DNA of 64,000 nucleotides from contig NC_087066.1 of NCBI RefSeq assembly GCF_963678635.1, positions 21,113,996 through 21,177,995 of the forward strand, given 5' to 3'. The stretch is from Symsagittifera roscoffensis (Eukaryota > Xenacoelomorpha > Acoela > Convolutidae). The notes under the pieces were generated by a model. The model was given only the letters and a program-made list of their open reading frames with translations. It had not been told where the DNA came from and searched no databases. The translations under genes and the position numbers were made by a program. Shown piece after piece: positions 1 to 11,143 of this stretch; position 1 is the stretch's first letter; each line of letters starts with the position of its first letter.

Positions 1-1206
1 TTCAGTCATGTGCCACATTTGAAACTAATTTGAGCCCAGAAAATCCCGGAGATTGACTTGACTTCCCAAAGGCTCAACTTTTTGGGGTGAAATCTCAACC
101 GAATAGTTAAGTTTGTTATTCTGGGCGGATAGAATCAATTTGTAAAGCAAATTGAATTGATGAAAAAGACTGATTAAAAAAAGTGTTTGAAGGAATCAGA
201 GCTGACAGAGGAGGTGGTTGGCCGTATTTAACTTAGAAATGAAACTATTTTCACTTAAAAAAGAGGGGTATTGTCAATTCAAAGGTGTGAGTTAATTCAG
301 ATGGAATTGGTTTCCTTCTTCGGACTGTAGTCATATCCAATTGGAGTTCAGAATTGAAAAAGCAGGAATACTTTTGGAAGCTTAATTTTTGTAAAAAAAA
401 AACGTATCCGACCAGAATTAAACTTCTATTTTGAAACTTTTTTTTCACTTTGTGGTTTAATCAAAACAAACATCCACTTGTCTAATTAATATGATTGTCG
501 TATCCAATTAGAAAAAGTTTCACCTCATAAGGACTTCAATCTTCCAAAAAATGAAAAATTATATGAAAAAACTGCAAAGAAATTGTTCACAAAGTTTTTG
601 CTGAACAAATTAGAACACTCTTTGAAATTGTCTCCTGGTCAGCTATACTTTTCTTCAGCCTAAAAAAAAATAAGTTTTTTTTTTATATTTGTGTTTTTTG
701 ACATAACGTTTGAAATTGACAAGTGCTTGTATTGCACTGCGTACTTGTGGTCGATCGTAGAAAGTATACCTCGCAAGTTTTTGTGTTCAGGCTCAATTTT
801 GGTAGAACTTGAAAATCTCAAAGCAAAATCGTTCGTAAAATTCTTTTGTGATTCAATCTTCTAAGCGTTTCTCTTGCTTATGTAGTGGATCCTTGGAGTC
901 TCATTTTGTGTTCCGTCTACAAAAAACTAAAAAACGTCCATAAAAAGGGACTTCGATTTAGTTTAGAAGCGTTGAATAATTTTATTTCCTCCGTTTATTT
1001 CACTTAAATGTGATTCAAAATGTTTTCACATCGAAGATAATTAAAAACATTAGTAAAGTTTTTGAATTTTGGGTTTCGTTTACGCTCTTTCAAATGTTTA
1101 AAGTAATTTTAAGCACTTTTAAACACTCAATTGATACAACATTCTAGTTGAGAGCTCCCAAAGTAAAAAATGTTGCACTGCGAAAGCGTTGTTCTCCGCG
1201 CACTTT
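1..1206. repeat. Tandem duplication, tail of the upstream copy
   Basis: This stretch matches 1892-3097 almost base for base at a constant offset of 1,891, with only scattered substitutions (for example ggatagaa against ggatcgaa near 130 and 2020) and one small indel shift near 660. Homology stops sharply after the shared GCGCACTTT at 1206/3097. A constant offset with one sharp end fits a tandem duplication of a 1,891-bp unit whose first copy begins upstream of the window. I see no convincing gene in it; the short open frames lack any family signature. Confidence 0.85.
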
Positions 1207-3097
1207 TTTGCAATATGTTCATCTTTTTCTAAACTTTTTTAATCATTTGTGCATGAGGTTTTTGAAACGACGCAAATTTTATAATGACTTTTTAAACTTG
1301 CTTGCGAACCTAATTTGGAATTATTTGCACCATGAAAGTTTTTTTGATGATTTTTTTAAAGCAAATGTGCAAAATTTGTTTTGAAGTTTTTTGCTTGATG
1401 CATAATTCTTTTGTCGTTTTTCAACAAAAAACGCAAAAATGTGTTTTTTTTCTAATGATAAAACACAAAACGCATTTTTGCTCAAACCTGTTATGATTTG
1501 GTCAGATTTTTCAAATAAAGTAATTGTTGAGTTTGAATGCTAGTTCCTATCTCAAACTTAGTTTTTGGAACTTTTGGATAACGTTCACGTAAAAATAGAT
1601 TTTGCTTAATGATAAAAGTAAAACAAAAAAAATCATACAAACTGATTGAAAACACATGATTTCAAAAAAATATGCAAATATGAATTTCACTCTTGAAAGA
1701 AAGTGCGAAAAATTGATAAGTACACGCCAGATTCATCTTCTTCACTGGTAAATTAAGCAAATCGTTCATCGATTAGGTCCCGTTATTTGAGTCAAGAACA
1801 TCGGGATTTTCAATACCAACATTAGCTGCAATCTCAGATTTCATCATCATCATCGGTCCAATTTGATTCTGGTGATTTCTCCTTTCATTACTTCAGTCAT
1901 GTGCCACATTTGAAACTAATTTGAGCCCAGAAAATCCCGGAGATTGACTTGACTTCCCAAAGGCTCAACTTTTTGGGGTGAAATCTCAACCGAATAGTTA
2001 AGTTTGTTATTCTGGGCGGATCGAATCAATTTGTAAAGCAAATTGAATTGATGAAAAAGACTGATTAAAAAAAGTGTTTGAAGGAATCAGAGCTGACAGA
2101 GGAGGTGGTTGGCCGTATTTAACTTAGAAATGAAACTAATTTCACTTAAAAAAGAGGGGTATTGTCAATTCAAAGGTGTGAGTTAATTCAGATGGAATTG
2201 GTTTCCTTCTTCGGACTGTAGTCATATCCAATTGGATTTCAGAATTGAAAAAGCAGGAATACTTTTGGAAGCTTAATTTTTGTAAAAAAAAAACGTATCC
2301 GACCAGAATTAAACTTCTATTTTGAAACTTTTTTTTCACTTTGTGGTTTAATCAAAACAAACATCCACTTGTCTAATTAATATGATTGTCGTATCCAATT
2401 AGAAAAAGTTTCACCTCATAAGGACTTCAATCTTCCAAAAAATGAAAAATTATATGAAAAAACTGCAAAGAAATCGTTCACAAAGTTTTTGCTGAACAAA
2501 TTAGAACACTCTTTGAAATTGTCTCCTGGTCAGCTATACTTTTCTTCAGCCTAAAAAAAATAAGTTCTATTTTTTTTATTTGTGTTTTTTGACATAACGT
2601 TTGAAATTGACAAGTGCTTGTATTGCACTGCGTACTTGTGGTCGATCGTAGAAAGTATACCTCGCAAGTTTTTGTGTTCAGGCTCAATTTTGGTAGAACT
2701 TGAAAATCTCAAAGCAAAATCGTTCGTAAAATTCTTTTGTGATTCAATCTTCTAAGCGCTTCTCTTGCTTATGTAGTGGATCCTTGGAGTCTCATTTTGT
2801 GTTCCGTCTACAAAAAACTAAAAAACGTCCATAAAAAGGGACTTCGATTTAGTTTAGAAGCGTTGATTAATTTTATTTCCTCCGTTTATTTCACATAAAT
2901 GTGATTCAAAATGTTTTCACATCGAAGATAATTAAAAACATTAGTAAAGTTTTTGAATTTTGGGTTTCGTTTACGCTCTTTCAAATTTTTAAAGTAATTT
3001 TAAGCACTTTTAAACACTCAATTGATACAACATTCTAGTTGAGAGCTCCCAAAGTAAAAAATGTTGCACTGCGAAAGCGTTGTTCTCCGCGCACTTT
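1207..3097. repeat. Tandem duplication, complete 1,891-bp copy
   Basis: This is the inferred full second unit. It holds 685 bp whose partner should lie left of position 1, then the part matching 1-1206. It is AT-rich, with a short ATC run near 1848-1858 of the kind seen at LINE 3' ends. No protein-coding gene is recognisable. The last codons of a LINE reverse-transcriptase scrap (see 3088-3165) overlap its right edge, so the duplication end may lie inside old LINE DNA. Confidence 0.75.
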
Positions 3098-3165
3098 GAC
3101 GCGATGCGTCTTAGCATTTTGCCGATTAAAACACTTTCAACTTTACATCTCTTTTTGAGAGCGTG
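3088..3165 (-). pseudogene. Scrap of RLE-type LINE reverse transcriptase
   Basis: Read on the minus strand, this stretch encodes a peptide containing LIGKMLRRIASKCA. It matches the conserved 'PIAxGNxLRRIAxKCA' block of the LINE family present at 36065-38335, whose own copy reads GNKLRRIACKCAGSK near 37950-38000. Only about 26 codons are recognisable; the reading frame downstream has no further similarity I can see. The boundary of the tandem duplication (3097) cuts through it. Confidence 0.45.
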
Positions 3166-3430
3166 TGAATATTTTTGACCGGACCAGCTTTCAAACTATT
3201 TGAAAAAGAAATAATTGCTCTGTTTTTTTTTCGATTCAACTATTCATGATCTTTTCCGAGTTTGAGGCTGTTATATCAAAGTGTTTTAGCTGCTTAGATA
3301 CTAAGTTTTGATCGTTAGAAACGGCATGATCTTTTCATCTGAAGCGGCAAGTTTTATTCCTTCCTCCATACTTCAGCACAATCTCATTTTTTTTCACTCT
3401 TCTTGCTTTGTGACAAGAACAACAATTTAA
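3166..3430. other. AT-rich spacer, nothing recognised
   Basis: This is non-repetitive, AT-rich sequence between the tandem duplication and the first LINE. I see no open frame with a family motif, no promoter that can be argued for, and no structured repeat. Confidence 0.5.
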
Positions 3431-3726
3431 TGGGACCTAGCAAAAAAATAATCTGCAAAAGTTAGAAAAATCAAAATATTCAAATCCGACAAATCGGCAA
3501 TGTGTTGTGAACAAAAGAACTCCCAAAACATTGCGGTGCTAATGCTGCTCAAGGAATATTGACAACAAAACAGCTATTTTCCCTTGTGCAGCCTGCGGTG
3601 ATTGCATGCTTTTAGAAAAAAACTATGACGGAATAAAGTTTCGAAGCATCCCTGAACTAAAAACAAACAATAGCCGTGAAAGATTTGAACATGATCTCAA
3701 GCAAATGAAAAAAAATCACTAAACAC

Positions 3727-4020
3727 TTGAGAGTAACTTGCAATGTCACTGATATAAAACGACCAAGAAAAATTATTGAAAGGAAAAATCGCACCCTAAT
3801 TATCAAGGTTGGCAGTGACTATGCAAAACGGTTAATAATCTTGTCACTTGGAAAAATTAAAGACTACAAAACACCCGTTTTTATAAGTAAAGAATTAAAT
3901 CCAGATGAAAAAGTTGTTGAAAATGACCTCCTGCAGTAACGCAGAGATGTGATAGCCAATGGTATCAAAGGCAGTGAAATAAGAATATGTAACCTCAAAT
4001 TGCAGCAACAGAAGGACAAA
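3727..4020 (+). pseudogene. LINE ORF1p C-terminal fragment
   Basis: A 70-codon open stretch followed, after one stop, by about 25 more codons in the same frame. The pattern is basic residues (KRPRK), then a strand (RTLIIKV), then YISKELNPDE-like spacing and RRDVIANG. It fits the RRM-like/C-terminal module of ORF1 proteins in CR1- and L2-type LINEs, where the usual text is 'ISEDLTPxE...LLxxRR'. ORF1p binds the element RNA and chaperones target-primed reverse transcription. The first codon shown is not a true start; the N-terminus is lost. Confidence 0.6.
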
Positions 4021-4189
4021 TGATGGGTTGATATTTAAACCAACGAAAACGAAAATAAAACAAATGTATGCTAAACTCGCAAAAAATTGTACTAGTTTTC
4101 AATGTCAGAAGTATGTTGTGCTAAAATAAAACGCTTAAACTTTGCTAATTGTTTAGCAATAGAAAATAACTTGGAAACCTTTTTTAAAC

Positions 4190-4840
4190 AGAGACATGGC
4201 TAACCAATGACATACCTGACGAGAGCTTTTTCCAAATTCACTAAACGATTCCTAGAAATTATGGAAATACTGAAATCAAAAACAAAGCATGGAGGAGTGC
4301 TGATAGCGGTCAAAAGCATGCCTCACGAACAAATTTTTCTTGAAACAAAAAGTGATTGCAATCAAAATTAAATCAAAAGATGGCTCAATAGTAAAATGTT
4401 GTTGGTATAATCCCCCCCAAAATCAGTCCCTATAGGTGGCCAGAGGAAGTGATTGTAACCCTGAAAGTAGAATTGACGACCTATGCAAAGAAGATAATTC
4501 TAAATCAGTCATACTTGCGGGACGTATGAATTTCGAGTGCACTAAATGGAAGACATTACACTCGCAGATTGAATATGAAAACAAAATACTTGAAGGTCTC
4601 TCGGAGTTTAGCTTTCATGAGTCCCGAAAACAAAAAGAAAACAACCAGTTAGATGTGTTTTTAACGAGCAACCCACGCATAATCATCAACCGTTCTTGTG
4701 GCAATGAATTTAACAAAAGCTTCAACTGGGACCACGAAGCATTTGTTGTTGCACTGCAAATTGAAACAGAAATTGAGCACAAAATCTGGACAGAAAAAAA
4801 GTTCGCCTGTAACACGGTAGACTGGAAAGACAAAAACTAG
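4190..4840 (+). pseudogene. LINE APE-type endonuclease domain
   Basis: This is the endonuclease that nicks target DNA in non-LTR retrotransposition. Visible motifs are ETWLTND near 4190, GGVLIAVKS near 4290-4320, AGRMNF in place of the usual GDFN near 4515, LDVFLTSNP near 4650, and WDHEAFVV in place of SDHxxV near 4727. The open frame runs from 4436 to 4840 (134 codons); the upstream part is in other frames. The GDFN Asp is altered to Arg-Met, so the catalytic site is lost. Confidence 0.7.
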
Positions 4841-4919
4841 TTCATAGAAGAGCACCCTTTTGATCCCTATTGCCATAGTAGCGTTGATGAACTAGTAAAA
4901 CAATGGTACAAATGGCTTG

Positions 4920-5290
4920 ATCGAAATTTAAGCGAAAATGTTCCCCAAACAACCATATACAGATCGAATCTCCCTCCATGGGTTGAGAAAGAGACCTCAT
5001 ACCTCTTTAAAAAGATATCAGTTTTTGAACGAAAAACTTCGAACAAAATCTTCTCTCAATAGAATTATCAATTTTCAGACAATTGAGAAGGGACTGAAAA
5101 CGTCGCTAAACGAAGATAAAGCAGAGTTTGTAAGTAGAATTTTTCGAGGTCGAAGAATCTCTTATCTTCAAAAATTTCTCAAATCAATGCACAAAAGCAG
5201 CAGGTACCCCGTGACTATGATTTACAGAAATCAGAAAACAAATGAGGACGAGTGTAAATTTTACAGTGATTTTTTTTTTAAATAACGAAA
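4920..5290 (+). pseudogene. LINE endonuclease-RT linker
   Basis: Lysine- and arginine-rich sequence with a 115-codon open frame at 4938-5285 ending in a phenylalanine run. It sits where CR1/jockey ORF2 proteins carry the linker between endonuclease and reverse transcriptase, and it contains tracts typical of that linker (PPWVEKE-like text in one frame, 'FYSDFF' at the end). It carries no catalytic motif. The assignment rests mainly on position. Confidence 0.5.
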
Positions 5291-5379
5291 ACTTTTTACG
5301 ATAGGCAAATGTTGAAAATACTTTAGATCATTAAAATGAGTATAACGAAAATTTCGACAAAGTTGCAAACTAATAAAGC

Positions 5380-6060
5380 ATGTGCCCCAGATTGGATAGG
5401 AAACACAGTGCTAAACATCTACCATCTTTGTCCAAGTCAATTCAATTTAACTGATTTTCAAAACTGCATCAAATAAAAGCTTCTGTTCATCCTATTGGAA
5501 CATAAGTGGAGTGTTACCAAAAATAATTACAAAAACAGAGCAATGATTGAACAGTACCGACCCATAAGTCTTTTATGCGGCATATCAGAAGTCTTGGAAA
5601 TTTTTTTTTGATGAATTGTGTGAAATTGTATAAAAGCAACTAGACCAAACGCAACACAGATTTAGAAGAAACGGATGAGTTGCTACTCAACTACTTTTGT
5701 TTTTACACCTTCTATACGAAGAACTAGATGAGAAGGAAAACGAACTTTTTGTGTTATACCTTGACTTCAAGAAAGCTTTTGATAGTGTTCCACACGACTT
5801 TCTGCTCCAAAACCAAACAAAACATTAGACATTGGAGATAATTTTCTTAAAATAGTTGCTAGTTACTCATCTAAACGCCAACAGTAAGTTAATGTAAATG
5901 ACTGCATTTCTGGAGCAGCACCTGTCACTAGTAGTGTACCTCAAGGTTTTTAACTCAGACCGCTACTTTCCAAAATATATGTGAAAGACCTACCAAAAGG
6001 AGTGACAGAGTTCGCAGCGTTCGGTTATACGGAAGATTTCAAGCTTGTAACTTCGCTACC
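5380..6060 (+). pseudogene. LINE reverse transcriptase core, broken
   Basis: The reverse-transcriptase blocks appear in order across three frames: APDWIGN near 5385, EQYRPISLL near 5553, YLDFKKAFDSVPHDF near 5755 (motif A with its catalytic Asp), SSVPQGF then a stop near 5935 (motif B), and FGYTEDFKLVT near 6020 in place of FADDTKL (motif C). The altered motif C (ED for DD), the stop in motif B and the frame changes show the enzyme is inactive. The same ancestral protein continues into the thumb region at 6237. Confidence 0.8.
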
Positions 6061-6236
6061 AGAAAAGATACAGTAATATCAATCGAAAGTGAAAAATTGG
6101 TGCAATGCTAATAAAATTAAACTAAACGAGGGCAAATGCTATATCTTACCAAAAAATCAGACAGAGGGAGTAAAGTATGACTTTACGATGAATTCAAAAC
6201 AAATTTCTGAAACAAACAGATAAAAACACCTTGGGG

Positions 6237-6780
6237 TAATCATGTTTAGCAAACTATCATGGAAACCAAAAGCCGATAAAAGTTGTAATGAAGCTAGGAA
6301 GGCTTTCTTCTTTCTGAAAAGAATCAACTCCTCTCTTGCTGCTAAAAAGACTATACTTAATGTGTACGTAGAATATGTAGTACCTGTAATAAGTTTTGCA
6401 TCACCAGTTTGGTTCGCGAACAAAACAGAAAGTAAAGAAAAAGAACGTATCCAAAGAAAAGCAACTATCTGGATAATGGGCAATAGGATTAAAAGCTATA
6501 AAAAAAGACTAACTGAACTGAGACTGCTTTCATTATCGTTTTACTTTGAACTACATGATCTTTTTGCTAGTATCAATCTTGAAAAGCAGCAACAACATCA
6601 ACTACCAAAAAAGCTGAATGCGAAACCCAGTGACAATATTTCATTAACAAGACAAAAAGATCTACATCGACCAGAAGAACTCGACCAAGAAAGGCTGACA
6701 AAAATTTGGGAGAAAAACCTGTCAATTTTTGAATATAATTCAAAAAAGAGGAAAAATCGACCTCGCACAAATTGACAAAC
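6237..6780 (+). pseudogene. LINE RT thumb and C-terminal region
   Basis: A 177-codon open frame starts just after the LGV motif. Text such as LSWKPKADKSCNEARKAF followed by FFLKR and then VYVEYVVPVISFASPVW is the standard thumb of CR1/jockey-type reverse transcriptases ('LSWxxHIxxxxxKAxxxLxxLxR'). A KERIQRKATIWIMG block follows. The end of this frame at 6721 onward is the left edge of the segmental duplication, so the last codons recur at 13049. Confidence 0.8.
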
Positions 6781-6952
6781 CATGACTAACAAAATTATAC
6801 TGGAATTACTTCGACAAAAAATACTCTGACGTCAATCTATGTTCCTGGGCTTTTATATGCAACTGTGGAATTTGCATCGCGGTGCAGAAAGTCAGCTCAG
6901 CCGTTAAGTTGTGATTGCAAACCCCCCTGTGTGTAAACCACAGAACCCTAAA

Positions 6953-6987
6953 CTCTCTCTCTCTCTATCTCTCTCTCTCTCTCTCTC
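6953..6987. repeat. CT microsatellite
   Basis: An interrupted (CT)n run at the 3' end of the LINE. The same run recurs, slightly shorter, near 13284-13310 in the duplicated copy, which shows it predates the duplication. Confidence 0.9.
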
Positions 6988-6990
6988 ATT

Positions 6991-7362
6991 GAGCTTATTG
7001 TTGATGAGCTTTCTGCTCTTCTCGAGATCTGCCTAATGCGGTCTTGGCCCGTTTTGGATAGGGTTTTGACAGTGAGAGAACATTGGCTCTTTTTTTGTTC
7101 ATTTTGGAGCTGAATACTGTCGCGTGCTTCCAATCACTTCATTTAAATTGTTCCAAAAGAAAAATTCAATATGTTATAAAACCAACCAACAAGTAAATTT
7201 TCCTAAATTTTAGAAATTAGCATCCATTTTAACAAAAATGTTTACTTCCAAGTGATAATGCGAAACTATGTATCTCTTGAGCACTCGAAAAAAGAAATTA
7301 AACTTAGTTATCTAGCGTTAGTTCAACATCAATTGGAGCAACATTGACATATTTAAAACTCT
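6991..7362. other. Unassigned flank between LINE tail and retroelement leader
   Basis: AT-rich sequence shared by copies A and B (13310-13686) but absent from the third leader copy at 33471. It is therefore either LINE 3' sequence or the original host DNA beside the retroelement. I see no gene here. Confidence 0.5.
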
Positions 7363-8581
7363 GCCATTCCCTCGGATTGGCACAGTTCGAACTAACAGCG
7401 GCACTAGAAAAACAGCGATAGAGGCCTTAACAATCATTTATTAGTAAAAAACAGAGTCCGATTATTCTGGAATTTTTAAGTTTCAAAATTTCGATTCTGA
7501 GGGTCTATTTCTGAGAAATGCAGAAACAGCCATTTTTGTTGAAAAAAGATGAAAAAACACACAACCGGAGATACAGAACAAAAAACGGTCGATATAAAAC
7601 ACAAGAAAAACGAGACGTCTTATCATGATAACAGAACACGATAAGACACTTAGGAGGAAGAGATCCCACGAAAGGAGACTTCAGTGGAAGATCCGGAGCG
7701 GAGCAGTACCCTCCCGTGCCACGAAATTGAGTAAACAAGGACTTTATTTCCAGTGGAGCACGGAATTGGAGACTCGGTTACCGGAGACCAATATATGTTG
7801 AAAGACTGCAAAAAACTGACATTTTAGCTACTTTAACGCCCTGAACATTTGAATTAACTCCAATAGTGTTTGGTATTTCAGAATACGAGTAGCTAAAAAG
7901 AGGAAAGCGCCAATCCATCTCCAATGGATTTAGTAGATGACTGTCACTAAAACATAGTAAGGAAGGATATTTGAGCCGTGTTTTTAATAGCAATCACGTA
8001 GTCTGGGGATCCGAGACCCAGCTATGTGGTTGTCTTCGCATGCAAACGAAAGCTGATCAAAAGTCGTTTGACTGATTGCCTAAACATGGTAACTTTTACT
8101 TAGCCCTAGACAGACCAGAAAATCAACTGGCTAGGTCGAGACGGTGAAAAACGGGTAGAATTTAGGTAACTGATGCCGGACAGTCGTCAATAGGTGCTTT
8201 TTCTACGCTCCGTCACTATGTAGTATTTGAACGAATGTTAAATAGACGTTTTTATGGCACTCCTGGGTGGGCCTGTCAAAGGCATAAGACCATCATCATC
8301 AGCAGACATTTCAGCGACGAACCCTCCGCTCCCGGCGTATGCCCGAGTTAGAGGCCTTATTGTCGTGTATTGTTTTAGGCGGAAGGTACCGACCCTCCGC
8401 TTGGTACTATTTAGCTTTTTAACTTAGTTAAGACCAAAAATACTGGGGCCGGAGGGTTGGGCGAAAAGTCTAGAGCCCGCTTATCCCAAGGCCCTGGGAT
8501 CAAAAAAATTAAAGAGAAAGCGTAAAACAAGCAAAAATAGTATATAACTACGAAAAAGCCAAAAACAAATTTACTTGAAAA
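7363..8581 (+). repeat. Leader or terminal-repeat start, copy A
   Basis: Three copies of this roughly 1.2-kb block exist in the window (7363-8581, 13687-14908, 33471-34699), all beginning at GCCATTCCCTCGGATTGG. In copies A and B the preceding base makes a TG start; in copy C it reads GG. It may be the 5' part of a very long LTR, with copy C the truncated 3' LTR, or the beginning of a long untranslated leader cut at this point. There are no coding signals; the 60-80-codon frames in it are not protein-like. Confidence 0.7.
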
Positions 8582-9784
8582 TAGAAAAGTAAAAAAAAAA
8601 ACATTAAAAAATAAAAAAAAAAAAGACCAAAAACAGTTTAAAAATATATATATATATTAACAGTTTATATATTTTTTCCGGACGGGATGTGATCTGACCT
8701 TCCTATTGTTGTTGTTTCAGATGGATTTATTTCATTTCTGATCGAAAGATCGAGTGTCTTGGTGGTGGGTTAGGTACCCTCCCTTGAGGGTTAATTGAGT
8801 ATTTAAGCACGTTAATGATAATTTTGCCGGTGGCCGGAGGGTAGAGTGGCAGGCTGACAGACGTGTTCCAGAACTCAACAGAGGGCATCAGTGACAACAT
8901 CCACAACCTCTGTTGGGTATCGTTGATGTAATTTTGGTATCGATCGCGTACTATTTCATTAAGACTCAAGTGGTGGGGGGAACAATTGGATGGGTCCGAT
9001 TGCACACTCCATCGATTGCGATTTTCCGAGTTAAGGGTCTTAATTTGGATATTTTGGTGCAAATGAGGGTATATTAAAATTCATTAAGGACTACTAATAA
9101 GTTATTATCCTTATTGTATATTACCTATCTCCCCTTTAGACACGAGAAACACCCCATTTTTGACGGAAAATACTGATTTTTGACCAAACTGTTAACGTTA
9201 ACCCCAAAAGTTTTGGATACCCGAGTTTTTCCGACCACCAAAAAGCTTCTGCGCAGTGAGCTACCACGTAGTTCGACCTCCCTAACTAAAGAAAGTGCTC
9301 GGAAAAAGACTTAGTGGAAGTTGGCGAAAATAAAATTTTTTCGATCAAATTTTTTGTAATCTTGCAAATTTTGTCAATATGTTTTGAGAGTCGAGTTTTT
9401 AGAGTTATTGTGATACAAATTTTTACGTTAGCAGCGGCGTGCTAGCATAACGTGCTTGGTTGCAATGGCGATTTTTGAGTAACCCTCAGAATTGCTACGT
9501 GGATAGAGGTAGAGACTTAAAGATTGGAAAAGGAAGGAATCGGAGGGTCCGATTTTGATAGTTTTTGGTCCGGTTTTTTTTTCCAAAAAATCCACTGCTG
9601 AACAGGGCGGCTACGCTCATTTCAATTATTTTTATTATTTTCCAGTAAGAATTGCGGAAAAAATCTCTGTGAAACCATCTAGGCCATATTAACGAACGCG
9701 TTTTTGATGATTTCTGAAAGACTAGCCAACCAATCACATTAATTTTGGTACCTTAAGTCGACATTTTTGATCACATTCCTGGAT

Positions 9785-10400
9785 ATCCTAACAACCCTCC
9801 AAACTAACCCTCCGGAGTGACTTAAGCCCTTTAACAACCCTCCTTAGTGAAAAATTTTCTTAAAATCACCTTTTTGTCCTACTGAGAAGGTTGACAGAGT
9901 CAACCAACCTAGTTTAAGTAAGTTAGACTGCATTCGGAGGCTTTACAGCGGTGAAATTATCTGTTTTCGTGATTTTTGGGGAACCCGCCGAAGCAACCCT
10001 TTGTCGCCAGCTAAGCCCCTTAGCAACGCTCCTCAGCGGAATTTTTTCAGGTAACCCTTTGAGACCATTAAAACAACCCCCCATAGTGAATTCAGCTTGT
10101 TTTGACATTTTTGAGACTAGTTGGAGACTCTTTAGGCGAAACTTAAAAAGTTTTTTTTAATTTTGAGGGTACCCTCCGAAGCAACTCTCCGGAGTGACCT
10201 AAGCCTCTTATTGTCCCTCCTTAGTGAATTTTGGGGGACCCTACGAAGCATTTTAGGTGTTCAAGGTACCTTCCGAGATAACCCTCCGGAGTAAACTAAA
10301 CGTCTTAACAAACCTCCGAACTAACCCTCCGGAGTGACGTAAACCCTTTAACAACCCTCCTTAGTGAAAAATTGGAGGTGCCCTCCGTGACAATTTAAAC
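9785..10400 (+). repeat. CCCTCCGGAGTGA repeat array, copy A
   Basis: Imperfect units of roughly 65-70 bp repeat here. Each is built from CCCTCCGAAGCAA, then CTCCGGAGTGACxTAA, then CCCTCCTTAGTGAA. The core CTCCGGAG is a perfect palindrome. Good cores are visible near 9806, 10187, 10281 and 10327. The array lies in the leader of the retroelement, is GC-rich against an AT-rich background and is conserved in copy B. Confidence 0.8.
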
Positions 10401-11006
10401 ATCTTCAGATATCCTCTTAAGGTCTAAATAGAAGGTCGGCAACTCACGAGGCGTGTATATTAGAAGAATAGTGGCCCAGTTGACCCGGAGATTCGCGATT
10501 AGCTTTGGATTCTAAATCGGGTTCATCAAAAAAGTCAGAACAAAATTTTTTTTGATTGTGATTTTGGATACGTGACCGCCTTGAGCTACTTAATAGGAAG
10601 GCTAGGGCAATCCGGGAACACATAAAAGAAGACCTCGGTGAGTGTATTAGACCAGACACACTCACTTGAGAAGACAGTGTCCTGGGCTTCATTCTTTTGG
10701 AGTGTTCCAATCGAGGGAAGTCTTTTTCGTTAAGACTAAGTTTTAATTATCTGTCACTGAAACCATCAATGCTCTTTTATAAAATATTGTATGATTTTAA
10801 ACGAAGCAGTGATTTGATACGTCTGTAGCAGAAAAGTGATACTGAACAAAAAGATCGCTGTCACCTATAGGGTATTCTTATCTAGTTATCAATTGTATTT
10901 TGTGTGTTAGTTTTAATATCTTGTGGAATTTTGTGATAATGTTATACTATGTGATAGAGTGGAATTAGTAATAACTAAACATTGTGTATAATTTTAGCTG
11001 AGTCAC

Positions 11007-11016
11007 TGGTAGCACC
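11007..11016 (+). other. Candidate primer binding site, copy A
   Basis: TGGTAGCACC follows the CA at 11004-11005 by one base. TGGTAGC is complementary to the 3' end of initiator-Met-type tRNAs (GCTACCA). The copy B version is TGGTAGCGCC at 17495-17504. The spacing to gag (137 bp) is right, but the match is only about seven bases. A competing site exists at 33002, so this is tentative. Confidence 0.3.
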
Positions 11017-11143
11017 TTTAAGAGATTGAAGGGATATTTTTGATATTGAAGGAGTTGAGTGAGCAGGTTTAATCAAGTTTTTTTTCGAATTTATTTTTGG
11101 AACTTGTGCATTACCGTCAAAAGAATTTTTTTTATCGCGAGAC

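Larger units (their letters stand above)
3431..6990 (+). mobile_element. Degenerate APE-type LINE (CR1/jockey-like)
   Basis: An old non-LTR retrotransposon is readable in order on the plus strand: the C-terminal part of ORF1p (3727-4020), an apurinic-type endonuclease (4190-4840), a linker (4920-5290), the reverse transcriptase (5380-6060), the thumb and C-terminal region (6237-6780), then a 3' tail ending in a CT microsatellite. Domain order and motifs (ETWL, YLDFKKAFDSVPH, VPQG, LGV..SWKP) are those of the CR1/jockey group. Stops and frameshifts occur in every domain, so it is dead. Its last 270 bp (from 6721) were copied into the segmental duplication and recur at 13049. Confidence 0.85.
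8582..11143 (+). other. Long non-coding leader of the giant retroelement, copy A
   Basis: About 2.5 kb between the three-copy block and the first gag ATG at 11144. It contains an A-rich stretch with a (TA)n run at 8642-8658, a strong splice-acceptor-like site (CTATTGTTGTTGTTTCAG, then ATGG, near 8702-8724), the CCCTCCG repeat array (9785-10400) and AT-rich sequence before gag. A TGGTAGCACC motif at 11007-11016 sits 137 bp before the gag ATG, the usual spacing of a primer binding site. No open frame here looks like a protein. Confidence 0.6.

Noticed and set aside
251-448. Minus-strand 65-codon open frame, present again at 2142-2339
   Set aside because: It exists in both tandem copies only because the DNA was duplicated. 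It has no family motif, and substitutions between copies show no coding pattern.
1-3097. Direct repeats as an LTR pair with a 685-bp interior
   Set aside because: No TG/CA ends, primer site or polypurine tract at the repeat edges. A tandem duplication explains the constant offset more simply.
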